From assembly GCA_002085115.1 (NCBI GenBank), contig MZGQ01000002.1, positions 1 through 32,748 of the forward strand: 32,748 nt of DNA. The letters are read 5' to 3'. Below, one piece after another: positions 9,007 to 17,749 of this stretch. The notes beneath the pieces were generated by a model. That model had not been told where the DNA came from. It searched no databases and saw only the letters and a program-made list of their open reading frames with translations. How positions within the stretch are numbered: position 1 is the first letter of the stretch; every line of letters begins with the position of its first letter. Both the position numbers and the translations under genes were made by a program. Source of the stretch: Desulfococcus sp. 4484_241. GTDB lineage: Bacteria; Desulfobacterota; Desulfobacteria; Desulfobacterales; Desulfosudaceae.

Positions 9007-9711
9007 ATGCGTCAGGTTTGGAGCATCTTCACAAGGGAGTTTAGGTCTTACTTTGTCTCGCCTGTTGCTTATATCGTGATTGTTGTGTTTCTCCTGGTGA
9101 CAGGCTGGCTGTTTTTTTCACCCTTTTTTCTCCAGGGCCAGGCGAGCATGCGGGCCTTTTTCAAGTTGCTGCCCTTTGTCTTCTCCTTTGTGGTTCCGGC
9201 CGTTACCATGAAGCTATTTGCCGAAGAGCTCAACACCGGTTCATACGAACTGCTGCTGACCCTGCCCGTGGATCTGCGGCAGGTGCTTTTGGGCAAGCTC
9301 GCTGCTGGTGCGGCCTTTGTGCTGGTAATGCTGCTTCCCACCATTGTGTATGCAGTGTCGGTTTCCTTTGTCGGTGATCTTGACTGGGGGCCTGTTGCCG
9401 GCGGCTATATCGGGGCACTGCTTCTGGGAACAGCCTTTTCCGCCATAGGGCTGTTAGCGTCGGCCCTCACAAGGAGCCAGATCGTGGCTTTTATAGTGGC
9501 CTCGGCCATCTGTTTCGGCCTCACGATTCTGGACGCCATGCTTTTTTTCCTGCCCGGCTTCATGCTGGACGTTGCTCATTATATAGCGGCGGAAACCCAC
9601 TTTGGAAATTTTTCAAAAGGGGTGATAGACACACGCGACATTTTGTACTTTGCAAGCGTTGCCTTTCTGGCGCTTTATGGCGCATACCTGGTCCTTGCTG
9701 AAAAACGTTAA
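9007..9711 (+). CDS. ABC-2 type permease, GldF-like
   Basis: This 234-residue integral inner-membrane protein is the expected permease partner of the upstream ATPase; its ATG starts one base after the ATPase stop. About six hydrophobic helices can be seen, near residues 20-41, 50-70, 95-118, 128-150, 156-178 and 208-230. The cytoplasmic coupling motif AEELNTGSYELLLTLPV after TM2 is characteristic of GldF and related ABC-2 permeases. A 41-base gap and the ribosome-binding site AAGGAG (9740-9745) lead to the next gene. What it moves, or whether it works as a mechanotransducing complex instead, is not shown by the sequence. Confidence 0.9.
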   Translation: MRQVWSIFTREFRSYFVSPVAYIVIVVFLLVTGWLFFSPFFLQGQASMRAFFKLLPFVFSFVVPAVTMKLFAEELNTGSYELLLTLPVDLRQVLLGKLAAGAAFVLVMLLPTIVYAVSVSFVGDLDWGPVAGGYIGALLLGTAFSAIGLLASALTRSQIVAFIVASAICFGLTILDAMLFFLPGFMLDVAHYIAAETHFGNFSKGVIDTRDILYFASVAFLALYGAYLVLAEKR

Positions 9712-9752
9712 ACATCTGTGGCTATTGGCCTATCGGGTTAAGGAGTCGAACA

Positions 9753-11948
9753 ATGAAAAGCTCCGGGCGTACAAGCAGGTATTTCAAGTTCTGTCTGTAT
9801 GTCATTATAGTGGTTCTGCTGAACATAGCGGGAGCGTCTTTCTTCCTGCGTGCCGACCTTACCTCGGACAATATTTTTTCCCTGTCCGACGCATCAAAAG
9901 ACGCGCTGGGAAAGCTGTCAGGGCCGATGACTGTAAAGGTTTTTTTTACGAAAAACCTGCCCCCGCCCTACAATGCCACTGAAAGCTATCTTCACGATCT
10001 TCTTTCCGAGTACGCTCTTTACGGAAGGAAATATTTCAATTACCAGTTTTACAACGTTACGCCCCAACAGGAAGGCTCGGACGGCAGTGTTGCGAAAAAC
10101 CAGTCCATGGCCATGGATTACGGCATATATCCGGTCCAGGTGCGCAACATAGTGGCGGACGAGGTCAAGTTCCAGAAGGCGTATATGGGGCTTGTGATTA
10201 TTTACGGAAACATGGTGGAAAAGCTTGACAGCATATACACCACCGACGGGCTTGAGTACCGTATTACCACCGCTGTCCGTAAACTTGTGAACAAGGTGAG
10301 CGCTTTTTCAAACCTCGATGGCCACGTGAAGGCAACGTTGTATCTCTCATCGTCGCTTTATTCCGTGGCGCCCTACCTGGGGCTGGATAACCTGCCCAGG
10401 CTTCCCGAAACCGTCAAGCAGGTTGTAGACGACCTAAACTCCAGGCTTTTTGACGCTATAAGTTTTGAGACAATCGATCCATCAGCCCTGCCGGACGGGG
10501 AAGCCGGTATCAAGGGCGACGATCTGCTTCGCCTTGAATGGCCTGAGATTGCCAGGGGAAAAGAAAAGCCCATACCTGCGGGCAAGGGTGTTGTCGGTAT
10601 GCTCCTGGAGTACAAGGGCAACCGGCAGAGCTTCCCGTTGATCAAGGTGGTAAGGATCCCTATATTTGGCACACGCTACTCAATGCCGGATAAACATGCC
10701 ATAGAGACCGGCCTGGAGCAAGGGGTCGAGACCGTTGTGGGAATAAACGACAATATAGGATACCTGGTTGGCCACGGTACCCCGAATCTTTTCCCCTTTG
10801 ACATGTCAGGCTCGTTTCGGCAGGAACCTGAAAAATCGGTGGCCAATTTCAAGGCGCTGTTGTCTCAGAACTATACCGTGCGGGGCGTAAACCTGGACAA
10901 GGACGGGCTTGGAGATTCTTTTGACTGCCTTATCATAGCTGGCCCCACCGAGAAGTTCTCCGATTATGACCTTTTCCAGATAGATCAGTACCTGATGCGG
11001 GGGCACAGCGTGGCGCTGTTCCTGGACCGGTTTGCAGAGACCTATCCGGGCGGGCGGAAGTCTCCTTATTCCCAGCCGGTCTGGATGCCTGTTTCCACCG
11101 GTATGGAAAAGCTGTTATCCCGTTACGGCGTTGAGGTCGAACAATCCATGGTCATGGATGAGAGCTGTTACAAGCAGACGCTTGATTCAAACAGGGGGCA
11201 GCAGCCCATATACTTTGCGCCGCTTGTAAAGAAAGCTTTCATAAACAACAAACCGGCCTTTATGAAGAATATAAAGGGACTTGTTGCTGTCAAGGTTTCT
11301 CCGTTAAAACTGCTTCCCGACACCATCAAGGAGAACGGCATAAAGGCTGTTACGCTGTTTTCCTCGAGCGACCGTTCCTGGGTCAGCAAGGGCAGGCTTA
11401 ACCTTAACCCGATTTTCATAACACCTCCCGGCCCTGACACGCAGCGGTCCAGTTTTCCCCTGGCTGCCCTTCTTTATGGAAAGTTCCCAAGCTACTTTGC
11501 AGGCAGGGATATTCCTGTAAAGCCTGTAGAGAAGGATAAGAACGCCGGCAACGACAAGAAAGGGGAAGGGGCAAGGGACAGGAAAAATCCCGGCGGGAAG
11601 GTGTCTGTTTCAGGCGTTGTTATTCAGAAAGGTAAAGAGGGCAAACTGTTTGTGATGGGGTCTTCCCAGATGCTCAGAGACTACATGGTTGATCGTGAGG
11701 GCCGCAGTCCCAATGCTGTTTTTCTCATGAACCTGATTGACACCCTGAACAACAGGGATGATATAGCCGTGTTGAGAAGCAAGCAGCAGGCCTACAACCC
11801 GCTTGACGATGTGTCAGGCAGTGTGCGGATGTTCATAAAGTGGTTCAACATCGCCGGGTTGCCGGTCCTGGTTGCTGTTTTCGGGCTGCTTATGCTTGTT
11901 GGACGCTCGATAAGGCGAAGGCGTATAAGAAGGATGTTCGCAGCATAG
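9753..11948 (+). CDS. GldG-like membrane-anchored protein of an uncharacterised ABC system
   Basis: The 731-residue product has an N-terminal membrane anchor (about residues 12-33), a large periplasmic region and a C-terminal TM helix (about 698-718) followed by an Arg-rich cytoplasmic tail. The opening FFLRADLTSDNIFSLSDASK, just after the first helix, is typical of GldG-family proteins (ABC-type uncharacterised transport system). The part shortly before the C-terminal helix carries a Lys/Gly/Asp-rich low-complexity insert (about residues 590-615), likely a linker. The start is set by AAGGAG seven bases upstream. In GldAFG systems this subunit is essential for complex function, but its biochemical role is unresolved. 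Confidence 0.87.
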   Translation: MKSSGRTSRYFKFCLYVIIVVLLNIAGASFFLRADLTSDNIFSLSDASKDALGKLSGPMTVKVFFTKNLPPPYNATESYLHDLLSEYALYGRKYFNYQFYNVTPQQEGSDGSVAKNQSMAMDYGIYPVQVRNIVADEVKFQKAYMGLVIIYGNMVEKLDSIYTTDGLEYRITTAVRKLVNKVSAFSNLDGHVKATLYLSSSLYSVAPYLGLDNLPRLPETVKQVVDDLNSRLFDAISFETIDPSALPDGEAGIKGDDLLRLEWPEIARGKEKPIPAGKGVVGMLLEYKGNRQSFPLIKVVRIPIFGTRYSMPDKHAIETGLEQGVETVVGINDNIGYLVGHGTPNLFPFDMSGSFRQEPEKSVANFKALLSQNYTVRGVNLDKDGLGDSFDCLIIAGPTEKFSDYDLFQIDQYLMRGHSVALFLDRFAETYPGGRKSPYSQPVWMPVSTGMEKLLSRYGVEVEQSMVMDESCYKQTLDSNRGQQPIYFAPLVKKAFINNKPAFMKNIKGLVAVKVSPLKLLPDTIKENGIKAVTLFSSSDRSWVSKGRLNLNPIFITPPGPDTQRSSFPLAALLYGKFPSYFAGRDIPVKPVEKDKNAGNDKKGEGARDRKNPGGKVSVSGVVIQKGKEGKLFVMGSSQMLRDYMVDREGRSPNAVFLMNLIDTLNNRDDIAVLRSKQQAYNPLDDVSGSVRMFIKWFNIAGLPVLVAVFGLLMLVGRSIRRRRIRRMFAA

Positions 11949-11960
11949 GAGAGTATCCAA

Positions 11961-12926
11961 ATGAAGGCGAAAACCGAGTATCTTGTGCTTGTCGCTGTAA
12001 TAATAGGGCTTTGCGCCCTTATTTACACCAGGAACAATAACCGGTTAAACTATACACTGCCGGACACAGGCGGCCTGAAGGCAGGGGATATAGCAAAGAT
12101 CGAGATAGTACGGCCGGGAGAAAATAAAACCGTGCTGCTTAAAAAGAACGGCAGGTGGTTTATCATGCCAAAAGAACGTTTGGCCAAGGCCTCGGATGCC
12201 GACGGGATGGCGCAAACCATAGCCGGCCTTACGCTGACCACACTTGTGGCCGAGAAGCATGATGACCCGCGTTACGGGCTTTCAGACAAGGACGCACTCG
12301 GTGTTACGGCGTTTTCGTCTGACGGAAAGGTGTTAAGAAAAATTTTCGTGGGCAAGCAAGCCCCTTCATACAACCACACTTTTGTCAGGCTGGACGGCGA
12401 TCCCAGGGTTTACCATGCCAGAGGAAGGCTTGGCGATGTTTTTGACAAAACAGCGGACGAGTTGAGGGACAAGACAGTACTTGCCTTTGAAAAAGACCTC
12501 GTGTCCTCCATAACCCTGGCCAAGGGTGGTAAAACATATTCCATAGAGAAAAAGGAGGCAGCACCGGCCAGAGAGGCTGCCGGATCGTCCAAAGGCCAGG
12601 CAGTGCCGGCCAAAGCAGGTGAAGCGTGGATCGTTTCAGGCACCGGCAAGAAAGCGGACGGTGACACCGTGGAGCATCTTTTGTCCGAGCTTTATAAGCT
12701 GCAGTGCAAAAAATTTTCAGACGACAAAAAGCCCGGGGACCTTGGCGATCCTGTTTGCCGTATAACATTATCAACCGGAGAAAAACACACCCTTTCGATC
12801 TTTTCCCCCGCCGACGGGGATGATGACTATCCGGCAACATCATCCAAAACCGGACAGGTGTTCCTGCTTCCGGGATACAAGGCAAAACGGATAGTTGAGG
12901 AGGTCTCTGCCATTACTGAGAAATAA
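11961..12926 (+). CDS. DUF4340 domain protein, membrane-anchored
   Basis: This 321-residue protein starts 12 bases after the GldG-like gene, with AGGAGAG upstream. A single N-terminal TM helix (about residues 5-21, LVLVAVIIGLCALIYTR) is followed by repeated beta-rich modules typical of DUF4340, for example the KIEIVRPGENKTVLLKKNGRWFI and later VSSITLAKGGKTYSIEK stretches. An Ala/Lys-rich linker sits at about residues 200-220. DUF4340 genes are regularly found directly after GldG-like genes, so it is probably a periplasmic subunit of the same complex. No catalytic motif is visible. Confidence 0.85.
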   Translation: MKAKTEYLVLVAVIIGLCALIYTRNNNRLNYTLPDTGGLKAGDIAKIEIVRPGENKTVLLKKNGRWFIMPKERLAKASDADGMAQTIAGLTLTTLVAEKHDDPRYGLSDKDALGVTAFSSDGKVLRKIFVGKQAPSYNHTFVRLDGDPRVYHARGRLGDVFDKTADELRDKTVLAFEKDLVSSITLAKGGKTYSIEKKEAAPAREAAGSSKGQAVPAKAGEAWIVSGTGKKADGDTVEHLLSELYKLQCKKFSDDKKPGDLGDPVCRITLSTGEKHTLSIFSPADGDDDYPATSSKTGQVFLLPGYKAKRIVEEVSAITEK

Positions 12927-12976
12927 GCCATGGGTGGCAGCCAGACATGTTTATGCACAGACAGGGAAAATAAGAA

Positions 12977-13177
12977 ATGAAATCACTTATACTTCTTGTA
13001 AAGATGATTATGGTGCTGGTTGCTGCCATATCACTTGGCGACTGGTTTTTGTCAAAGGTAAAACAGGCAAGAGCAGAAGGAAAGCCTGTGTATGTCGCAT
13101 ATTTCTCTTTGCCCGGAATTCTTATCCTGACAGCTCTTCTTTTGCCCATAGTTCTGTGGCTAAGGGGAAGTTTTTGA
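12977..13177 (+). CDS. Small two-helix membrane protein, function unknown
   Basis: This 66-residue ORF has two hydrophobic segments (about residues 3-24 and 42-62) separated by a charged loop rich in Lys and Arg, a convincing membrane-protein composition for so short a frame. It begins 50 bases after the DUF4340 gene and is preceded by a weak CAGGG ribosome-binding site. Position and orientation suggest it is the last gene of the ABC operon. I do not recognise a family; it could be an accessory or stabilising subunit. Confidence 0.6.
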   Translation: MKSLILLVKMIMVLVAAISLGDWFLSKVKQARAEGKPVYVAYFSLPGILILTALLLPIVLWLRGSF

Positions 13178-13224
13178 GCCAGGGCTGTCAACACTCCCGA
13201 TCTTTAGTGCGATGCAAAACCTCT

Positions 13225-13260
13225 TTGGCAAACACGCGGTGCTTTGGCACTTGATTGCCA
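13225..13260. repeat. Hairpin, possible copy C of a dispersed element, in the gap before the ABM gene
   Basis: TGGCAA (13226-13231) pairs with TTGCCA (13255-13260), with a loop containing GCGGTGCTTTGGC. It shares TTGGCAAAC with the hairpin at 7902-7934. The same 182-base gap contains a 12-base palindrome, CCCTTTAAAGGG (13279-13290). No promoter of good quality was found in it. Confidence 0.35.
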
Positions 13261-13359
13261 TAAATCGATTTCATTTTTCCCTTTAAAGGGTTATGGTTAA
13301 AAATCAAGGTGCGGCAGGGCTTTGATTACAAAAACCATACCGTAAAAAGGAGATTTGCG

Positions 13360-13650
13360 ATGGTCGTTGTAGCAAGGATAACGGCAAAGGATGACAAGCA
13401 GGATGAGGTTTTGTCGGTTTTGAAAGATCTGGTGTCAAGGGCCAGGGATGAGTCTGGAACTGTTGCCTATGCCCTGCACCGGCATCAGTCCGATCCGTCT
13501 GTGTTTCTGGTTTATGAACAGTACAAGGACGTTGACGCACTTGTGGAGCACAGTTCAACCGACTATTTCAAGAAGGCGTTCAAGACGCTCGGCCCGCTTA
13601 TGGCTGAAAAGCCGGCGATCGAGATGTTTGACCTGGTTGATTCCATATGA
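13360..13650 (+). CDS. ABM-fold protein (antibiotic biosynthesis monooxygenase-like, putative quinol monooxygenase)
   Basis: The 96-residue product fits the dimeric ferredoxin-like ABM domain. It begins VVARITAKDDKQDEVLSVLKDL, has a central AYALHRHQSDPSVFLVYEQYKD and ends with a helix and a short strand. Length and pattern match small single-domain members such as YgiN-like quinol monooxygenases, although many homologues have no proven reaction. The start is ATG 13360 because AAGGAGA (13347-13353) precedes it by six bases; a longer frame from 13309 lacks such a site. It stands between the ABC operon and the exported hydrolase gene, with no obvious functional link to either. Confidence 0.85.
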   Translation: MVVVARITAKDDKQDEVLSVLKDLVSRARDESGTVAYALHRHQSDPSVFLVYEQYKDVDALVEHSSTDYFKKAFKTLGPLMAEKPAIEMFDLVDSI

Positions 13651-13704
13651 CACTTTGAGCCGTGACCCTTTAAAAACAACATTACCGGCCGGGGCGCTGT
13701 CTTG

Positions 13705-14751
13705 ATGAAAGGACCGTTTTTCAAGAACCTGGCAGCAGGTTTACCGGTGGTTGCTGTAGCACTCTTTTACTGCGTTATACCTGCGTTTTGCGAGCATGAG
13801 AAAAAACCGATGTGCAAACGGCGGTTTTACAACGTTGAACAGGTTAAGCATCATACGGCATGGGATTTTGTAAAGTGGCTTGCAACCCGCAAGCGCTCAA
13901 GGTGGCCGGACAGGGTCCGGACAGAGCCTTGCGATCCGCCTCCACGACAGGTGAGCACCGGCATGATCCGTTATACCGTGGTTGGCCACTCAACGGTCCT
14001 GATCCAGGCTGACGGCGTGAACATACTTACAGACCCCATATGGTCGCAACGGGCAAGCATGGTCAGCTGGGCCGGCCCCAGGCGGGCCGTTGATCCGGCC
14101 ATACCGTTTGACAAGCTGCCTTCCATAGACGCTGTGCTGATATCCCACAACCATTACGATCATATGGATATTCCCACACTGAAACGGCTGGCGGCAGTAC
14201 ATGATCCTGTTTTTGTGGCGGGCCTTTGCAATGGGCGTACATTGAGACGTCATGGCATCACAAGAATCGTGGAGCTGGGATGGTGGCAGGAGCATGAATG
14301 CAAAGGTGTCAGGATAATTTTTACTCCTGCCCGCCATTTTTCCGGACGCGGTCCGTTTGACTACAACCGGTCCCTGTGGGGCGGTTTCGTTATGAAGGTC
14401 TCCGGGGGCACGATATATTTTGCCGGCGACACCGGTTATGGAAAGCATTTTAAAGATATTCGTGATCGGCTGGGACCCATAGACCTGGCTTTTATCCCGA
14501 TTGGGGCTTACGATCCTGCCTGGATGATGGAGACCGTGCATCTTTCTCCATCTGAAGCATGGCAGGCGCATATGGATCTTGATGCCCTCGTTTCGGTGGC
14601 AATACATTTTGGAACCTTTCAGCTCACAGATGAGCCGATTGACGAGCCGGTTGAAAAAATAAGCACCCTTGCACGGCGCAATCAGGGCAGGGGCGGAATA
14701 TTCGTGGTGCCGACATTCGGTAAAGGTGTTTATCTGGAGGAACTGCAATGA
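13705..14751 (+). CDS. Exported metallo-beta-lactamase-fold hydrolase, NAPE-PLD/UlaG-like
   Basis: The 348-residue product has an N-terminal signal sequence (hydrophobic residues about 10-28) and then a metallo-hydrolase domain. The metal-binding motif SHNHYDH places His148, His150, Asp152 and His153. The family strand GHSTVLIQADG precedes it, and ARHFSGRG and FAGDTGYG follow. This pattern is that of N-acyl-phosphatidylethanolamine phospholipase D and RomA-like proteins, so a periplasmic or envelope phosphodiesterase acting on a lipid is plausible but unproven. ATG 13705 is preferred over the adjacent TTG 13702. The stop overlaps the protease ATG (ATGA, 14748-14751), indicating translational coupling. 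Confidence 0.88.
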   Translation: MKGPFFKNLAAGLPVVAVALFYCVIPAFCEHEKKPMCKRRFYNVEQVKHHTAWDFVKWLATRKRSRWPDRVRTEPCDPPPRQVSTGMIRYTVVGHSTVLIQADGVNILTDPIWSQRASMVSWAGPRRAVDPAIPFDKLPSIDAVLISHNHYDHMDIPTLKRLAAVHDPVFVAGLCNGRTLRRHGITRIVELGWWQEHECKGVRIIFTPARHFSGRGPFDYNRSLWGGFVMKVSGGTIYFAGDTGYGKHFKDIRDRLGPIDLAFIPIGAYDPAWMMETVHLSPSEAWQAHMDLDALVSVAIHFGTFQLTDEPIDEPVEKISTLARRNQGRGGIFVVPTFGKGVYLEELQ

Positions 14752-17657
14752 AAAGTATGAAAAGGTTGGTGCTTGTCAAAAATGGCTGTGTAACCTTGCT
14801 TGTGCTGATCATGATGACCGCGCTGTCCGGTTTTTCCGGTCTGATTCCAGCCGCCTGCGCAGACAGCACTGCCGGGACCGTTTCCCATGTTCCGGCAACC
14901 GATCTGCCGCCTGATCCGGCTCTTGTATCCGGGCGTCTTGACAACGGATTTTCATACATGCTTCTTGAAAATCACAAGCCGGAAAACAGGGTGGAGATGC
15001 GGCTTGTGGTTCACGCGGGATCGTTTAACGAAACCGATAACCAGCGGGGCCTTGCCCATTTTCTGGAACACATCCTGTTTTGCGGTTCCACCCATTTCAA
15101 ACCGGGCGAGCTTGTAAAATATTTCCAGAAGATAGGCATGCGGTTCGGGAACGACGCAAACGCGCAAACCGGATTTTTCCGCACGATATATGAGCTTCAT
15201 CTTCCCTCCGGCGATGATGATTCAATCAGGGACGGGCTGGTTGTCTTCAGGGATTTTGCAGATGGTGCCCTTATCCTTCCTTCAGAGGTGGACAGGGAGA
15301 GGAATGTTATACTGGCCGAGAAGAGGACCAGGGATTCCGTTTCATACAGGACATTTGAGGCAACGCTGGGTTTCGAGCTTGCCGGTTCAAGGGTGGCAGA
15401 CAGGTTGCCGATTGGCAGTGAGGAGGTAATAAAAAAGGCCGGCAGCAAGGATCTTCGTGCGTTTTACGACACATGGTACAGGCCGGAGCGGATGACCCTC
15501 GTGATGGTGGGGGATTTCTCTCCTGCCAGGGCAAAAGCACTCATAAAAGAGGCCTTTGGTTCTATGAAGGCGCGGGCGCCTGCAATTCCTGATCCTGATT
15601 TTGGCCGGGTTTGTCATAATGGTGAAAAATATTTTTACCATTTCGAGAAAGAGGCCGGCAGCACCGATCTTTCGATTGAGACCATAACGCAGGAGGATAT
15701 GAGACCGGACAGCGCGGCGGCCAAGAAGGAAAGATTTATACGTGACGCTGCGTTTCGTATCATAAATCACCGCCTGGAGGATCTTGCCGAAAGTGACGCC
15801 CCCCCGTTTACCTCGGCCCAGGCAGGCTCGGGCAGGATTTTTGAGAAGATAAAATACTCGTATATATCAGCCACATGCTCTCCTGAAAAGTGGGATGCAG
15901 GCCTTACAGCGATAGAGCATGAGCTAAGGAGTGCCATTTTATACGGGTTTACAGAGGCTGAAACAGAACGGGTGAAAAAGGAATTGTTGACGAACCTGGA
16001 TCGGGCTGTGAAGCAGTCTGCAACGAGAGACAGCGGTGCCCTGGCAGGCTGGATAATCCATTGTCTTGCAACGGGCAGGGTTTTCCAGTCACCGGCGCAG
16101 GAGAAGGAGCTGCTGGCCCCGGTGGCCGAAAGTTTTTCTCCAATGATGCTTCACGATGCTTTTAAAAAGGCGTGGGCACCTCCAAACCGCCTTGTTATGG
16201 TGGCCGGTAACGTGGAGCTTAAAAACGGTTCCCTTCCGCCCACGGAGCGGATAAAGGCGGTTTTTGAAAAGAGCAAGGCAGCTGCAGTTGAAAAACCGGC
16301 GACAAAAAAAGCGCCCGTGTTTCCATACCTGCCGGACCCATCAACACCTGGAAAGATCGTGAGCGATAGAACCATAGAGGAGCTTGGAATACGTCAGGTG
16401 GATTTTGCAAACGGAGTCCGGCTTAACCTGAAAAAAACCGATTTTGAGGCGAACCAGGTTTCTGCCACCGTGAGGTTCGGCCGCGGCTCCTCAGGAGAGC
16501 CGCCCGACAAGCAGGCGCTTTCGGAACTTTCCGGCCTTGTGATAAACGAAAGCGGGTTCGGCGGTATGACAAATGACGAACTCCGGCAGGCGCTTGCCGG
16601 TAAAACCGCTGATATCTATTTTTCCGTGCGCCAGGACAGTTTTGCCCTTAACGGGAACTGCGCATCGGACGAGACCAGGCTGCTGTTTCAGCTTTTTTAC
16701 ACCTTTTACAATGATTTCGGATGCAGGGAGGATGCGCTGCAAAGAAGCCTGGACAGCATGGCCCAGAGTTACAAAGAGATGGAGCATACCATTGACGGCG
16801 CAATGGCCCGGTTCGGGCGGCGTTTTCTGGCGGGAGGAGACACCAGGATCGGTATGCCGTCTGATTATGATGCCTTTGCAAAGGTGACGCCAGACGATAT
16901 CCGTTCCTGGGTGAAGAATGGAATGTCGCTGCATGCGCCTGAAGTGTCGATAGTAGGTGATTTCGACGAGGACGGGATTATAAAGGCGGCAGCCCTCTAT
17001 TTTGGGAGCATGGATAAAAGCAGGTGGACCGGCCGGCCTGTTGTAAAAAGGCCTTCGCCCTCTTTCCCGGACGGACAGTCTCTGAAGCTCGATGTGCCAA
17101 CGGCGATACAGAAGGCCATGGTAGATGTGGCATGGCCCACCGTTGACTGCTGGGACATCCATACGAACCGCAGGCTGTTCGTGCTGGCGGATATACTGAC
17201 CGACAGGATGCGCATGAATATACGGAACGAGGAGGGGAAATCATATTCCCAGTTTGCCTACCAGCAGGGGTCGTGCGCCTATCCCGGGTACGGCGTGCTT
17301 CATGCCGTGGCCGAGGTTTCTCCGGCGGAGACGGACGAGGTGGCCCGAAGCATACGTGGAATTGCTGCCGCCATAACAAGGCAGGGCATAACATCAGATG
17401 AGCTGGAAAGAGCATTGGAGCCTACACTTACCCACATCAGGGAGATGAGAAGGAGAAACGGATACTGGCTTAACACCGTGCTTGCAGGGTCCAGGGAGCA
17501 TCCGGAAAAGCTGGAGTGGGCAAAAACAATGGTTGAAGATTTTTCATCGATATCGGTTTCACAGCTGACAGGCATAGCCGGCCGCTACCTTGACAACTCA
17601 AAAAGCGCTGTCATCACGATACGGCCTGCGGCTCGGGAAACCGGAACACAGAGATGA
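14748..17657 (+). CDS. Exported M16-family zinc metalloprotease, PqqL-like
   Basis: This 969-residue insulinase-type protease begins with a signal peptide (hydrophobic about 14-34, likely cleavage after AACA near residue 38). The inverted zinc motif HFLEH gives ligands His104 and His108 with catalytic Glu107, and Glu184 lies 75 residues further, matching the HxxEH-x75-E spacing of M16. The length and the presence of a second M16-like half (from about residue 530) match periplasmic PqqL-type proteases. The ATG overlaps the stop of the upstream hydrolase by four bases, with CTGGAGG (14734-14740) as ribosome-binding site. Expected location is periplasm; substrates of such enzymes are usually peptides or small protein fragments. 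Confidence 0.93.
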   Translation: MKSMKRLVLVKNGCVTLLVLIMMTALSGFSGLIPAACADSTAGTVSHVPATDLPPDPALVSGRLDNGFSYMLLENHKPENRVEMRLVVHAGSFNETDNQRGLAHFLEHILFCGSTHFKPGELVKYFQKIGMRFGNDANAQTGFFRTIYELHLPSGDDDSIRDGLVVFRDFADGALILPSEVDRERNVILAEKRTRDSVSYRTFEATLGFELAGSRVADRLPIGSEEVIKKAGSKDLRAFYDTWYRPERMTLVMVGDFSPARAKALIKEAFGSMKARAPAIPDPDFGRVCHNGEKYFYHFEKEAGSTDLSIETITQEDMRPDSAAAKKERFIRDAAFRIINHRLEDLAESDAPPFTSAQAGSGRIFEKIKYSYISATCSPEKWDAGLTAIEHELRSAILYGFTEAETERVKKELLTNLDRAVKQSATRDSGALAGWIIHCLATGRVFQSPAQEKELLAPVAESFSPMMLHDAFKKAWAPPNRLVMVAGNVELKNGSLPPTERIKAVFEKSKAAAVEKPATKKAPVFPYLPDPSTPGKIVSDRTIEELGIRQVDFANGVRLNLKKTDFEANQVSATVRFGRGSSGEPPDKQALSELSGLVINESGFGGMTNDELRQALAGKTADIYFSVRQDSFALNGNCASDETRLLFQLFYTFYNDFGCREDALQRSLDSMAQSYKEMEHTIDGAMARFGRRFLAGGDTRIGMPSDYDAFAKVTPDDIRSWVKNGMSLHAPEVSIVGDFDEDGIIKAAALYFGSMDKSRWTGRPVVKRPSPSFPDGQSLKLDVPTAIQKAMVDVAWPTVDCWDIHTNRRLFVLADILTDRMRMNIRNEEGKSYSQFAYQQGSCAYPGYGVLHAVAEVSPAETDEVARSIRGIAAAITRQGITSDELERALEPTLTHIREMRRRNGYWLNTVLAGSREHPEKLEWAKTMVEDFSSISVSQLTGIAGRYLDNSKSAVITIRPAARETGTQR

Positions 17658-17659
17658 TG

Positions 17660-17688
17660 TTGTATCGGAATGCGCCTTGAAGTATAAT
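17660..17688 (+). promoter_or_regulatory. Candidate sigma70 promoter of the cystathionine synthase-like gene
   Basis: TTGTAT (17660-17665), a 17-base spacer and a perfect TATAAT (17683-17688) precede the PLP-enzyme gene. Transcription would begin near 17695, giving a leader of about 55 bases, too short for a SAM riboswitch. No operator-like repeat was recognised. Confidence 0.55.
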
Positions 17689-17749
17689 ATGCATTCTGCG
17701 TCCGGAGAAACAGCGCTGTTTTTTAACATGCATAAAAGGAGATTTTCAT

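Noticed and set aside
13279-13290. Perfect palindrome CCCTTTAAAGGG before the ABM gene
   Set aside because: Self-complementary without a loop and with no promoter placed around it; could be an operator, but nothing supports that beyond symmetry.
13990-14748. Minus-strand open frame of 252 codons opposite the exported hydrolase gene
   Set aside because: Antisense shadow; the + strand frame has signal peptide and metal-site motifs and clearly is the gene.
16491-17162. Minus-strand open frame of 223 codons opposite the M16 protease gene
   Set aside because: Antisense shadow of a conserved enzyme; no ribosome-binding site or family pattern.
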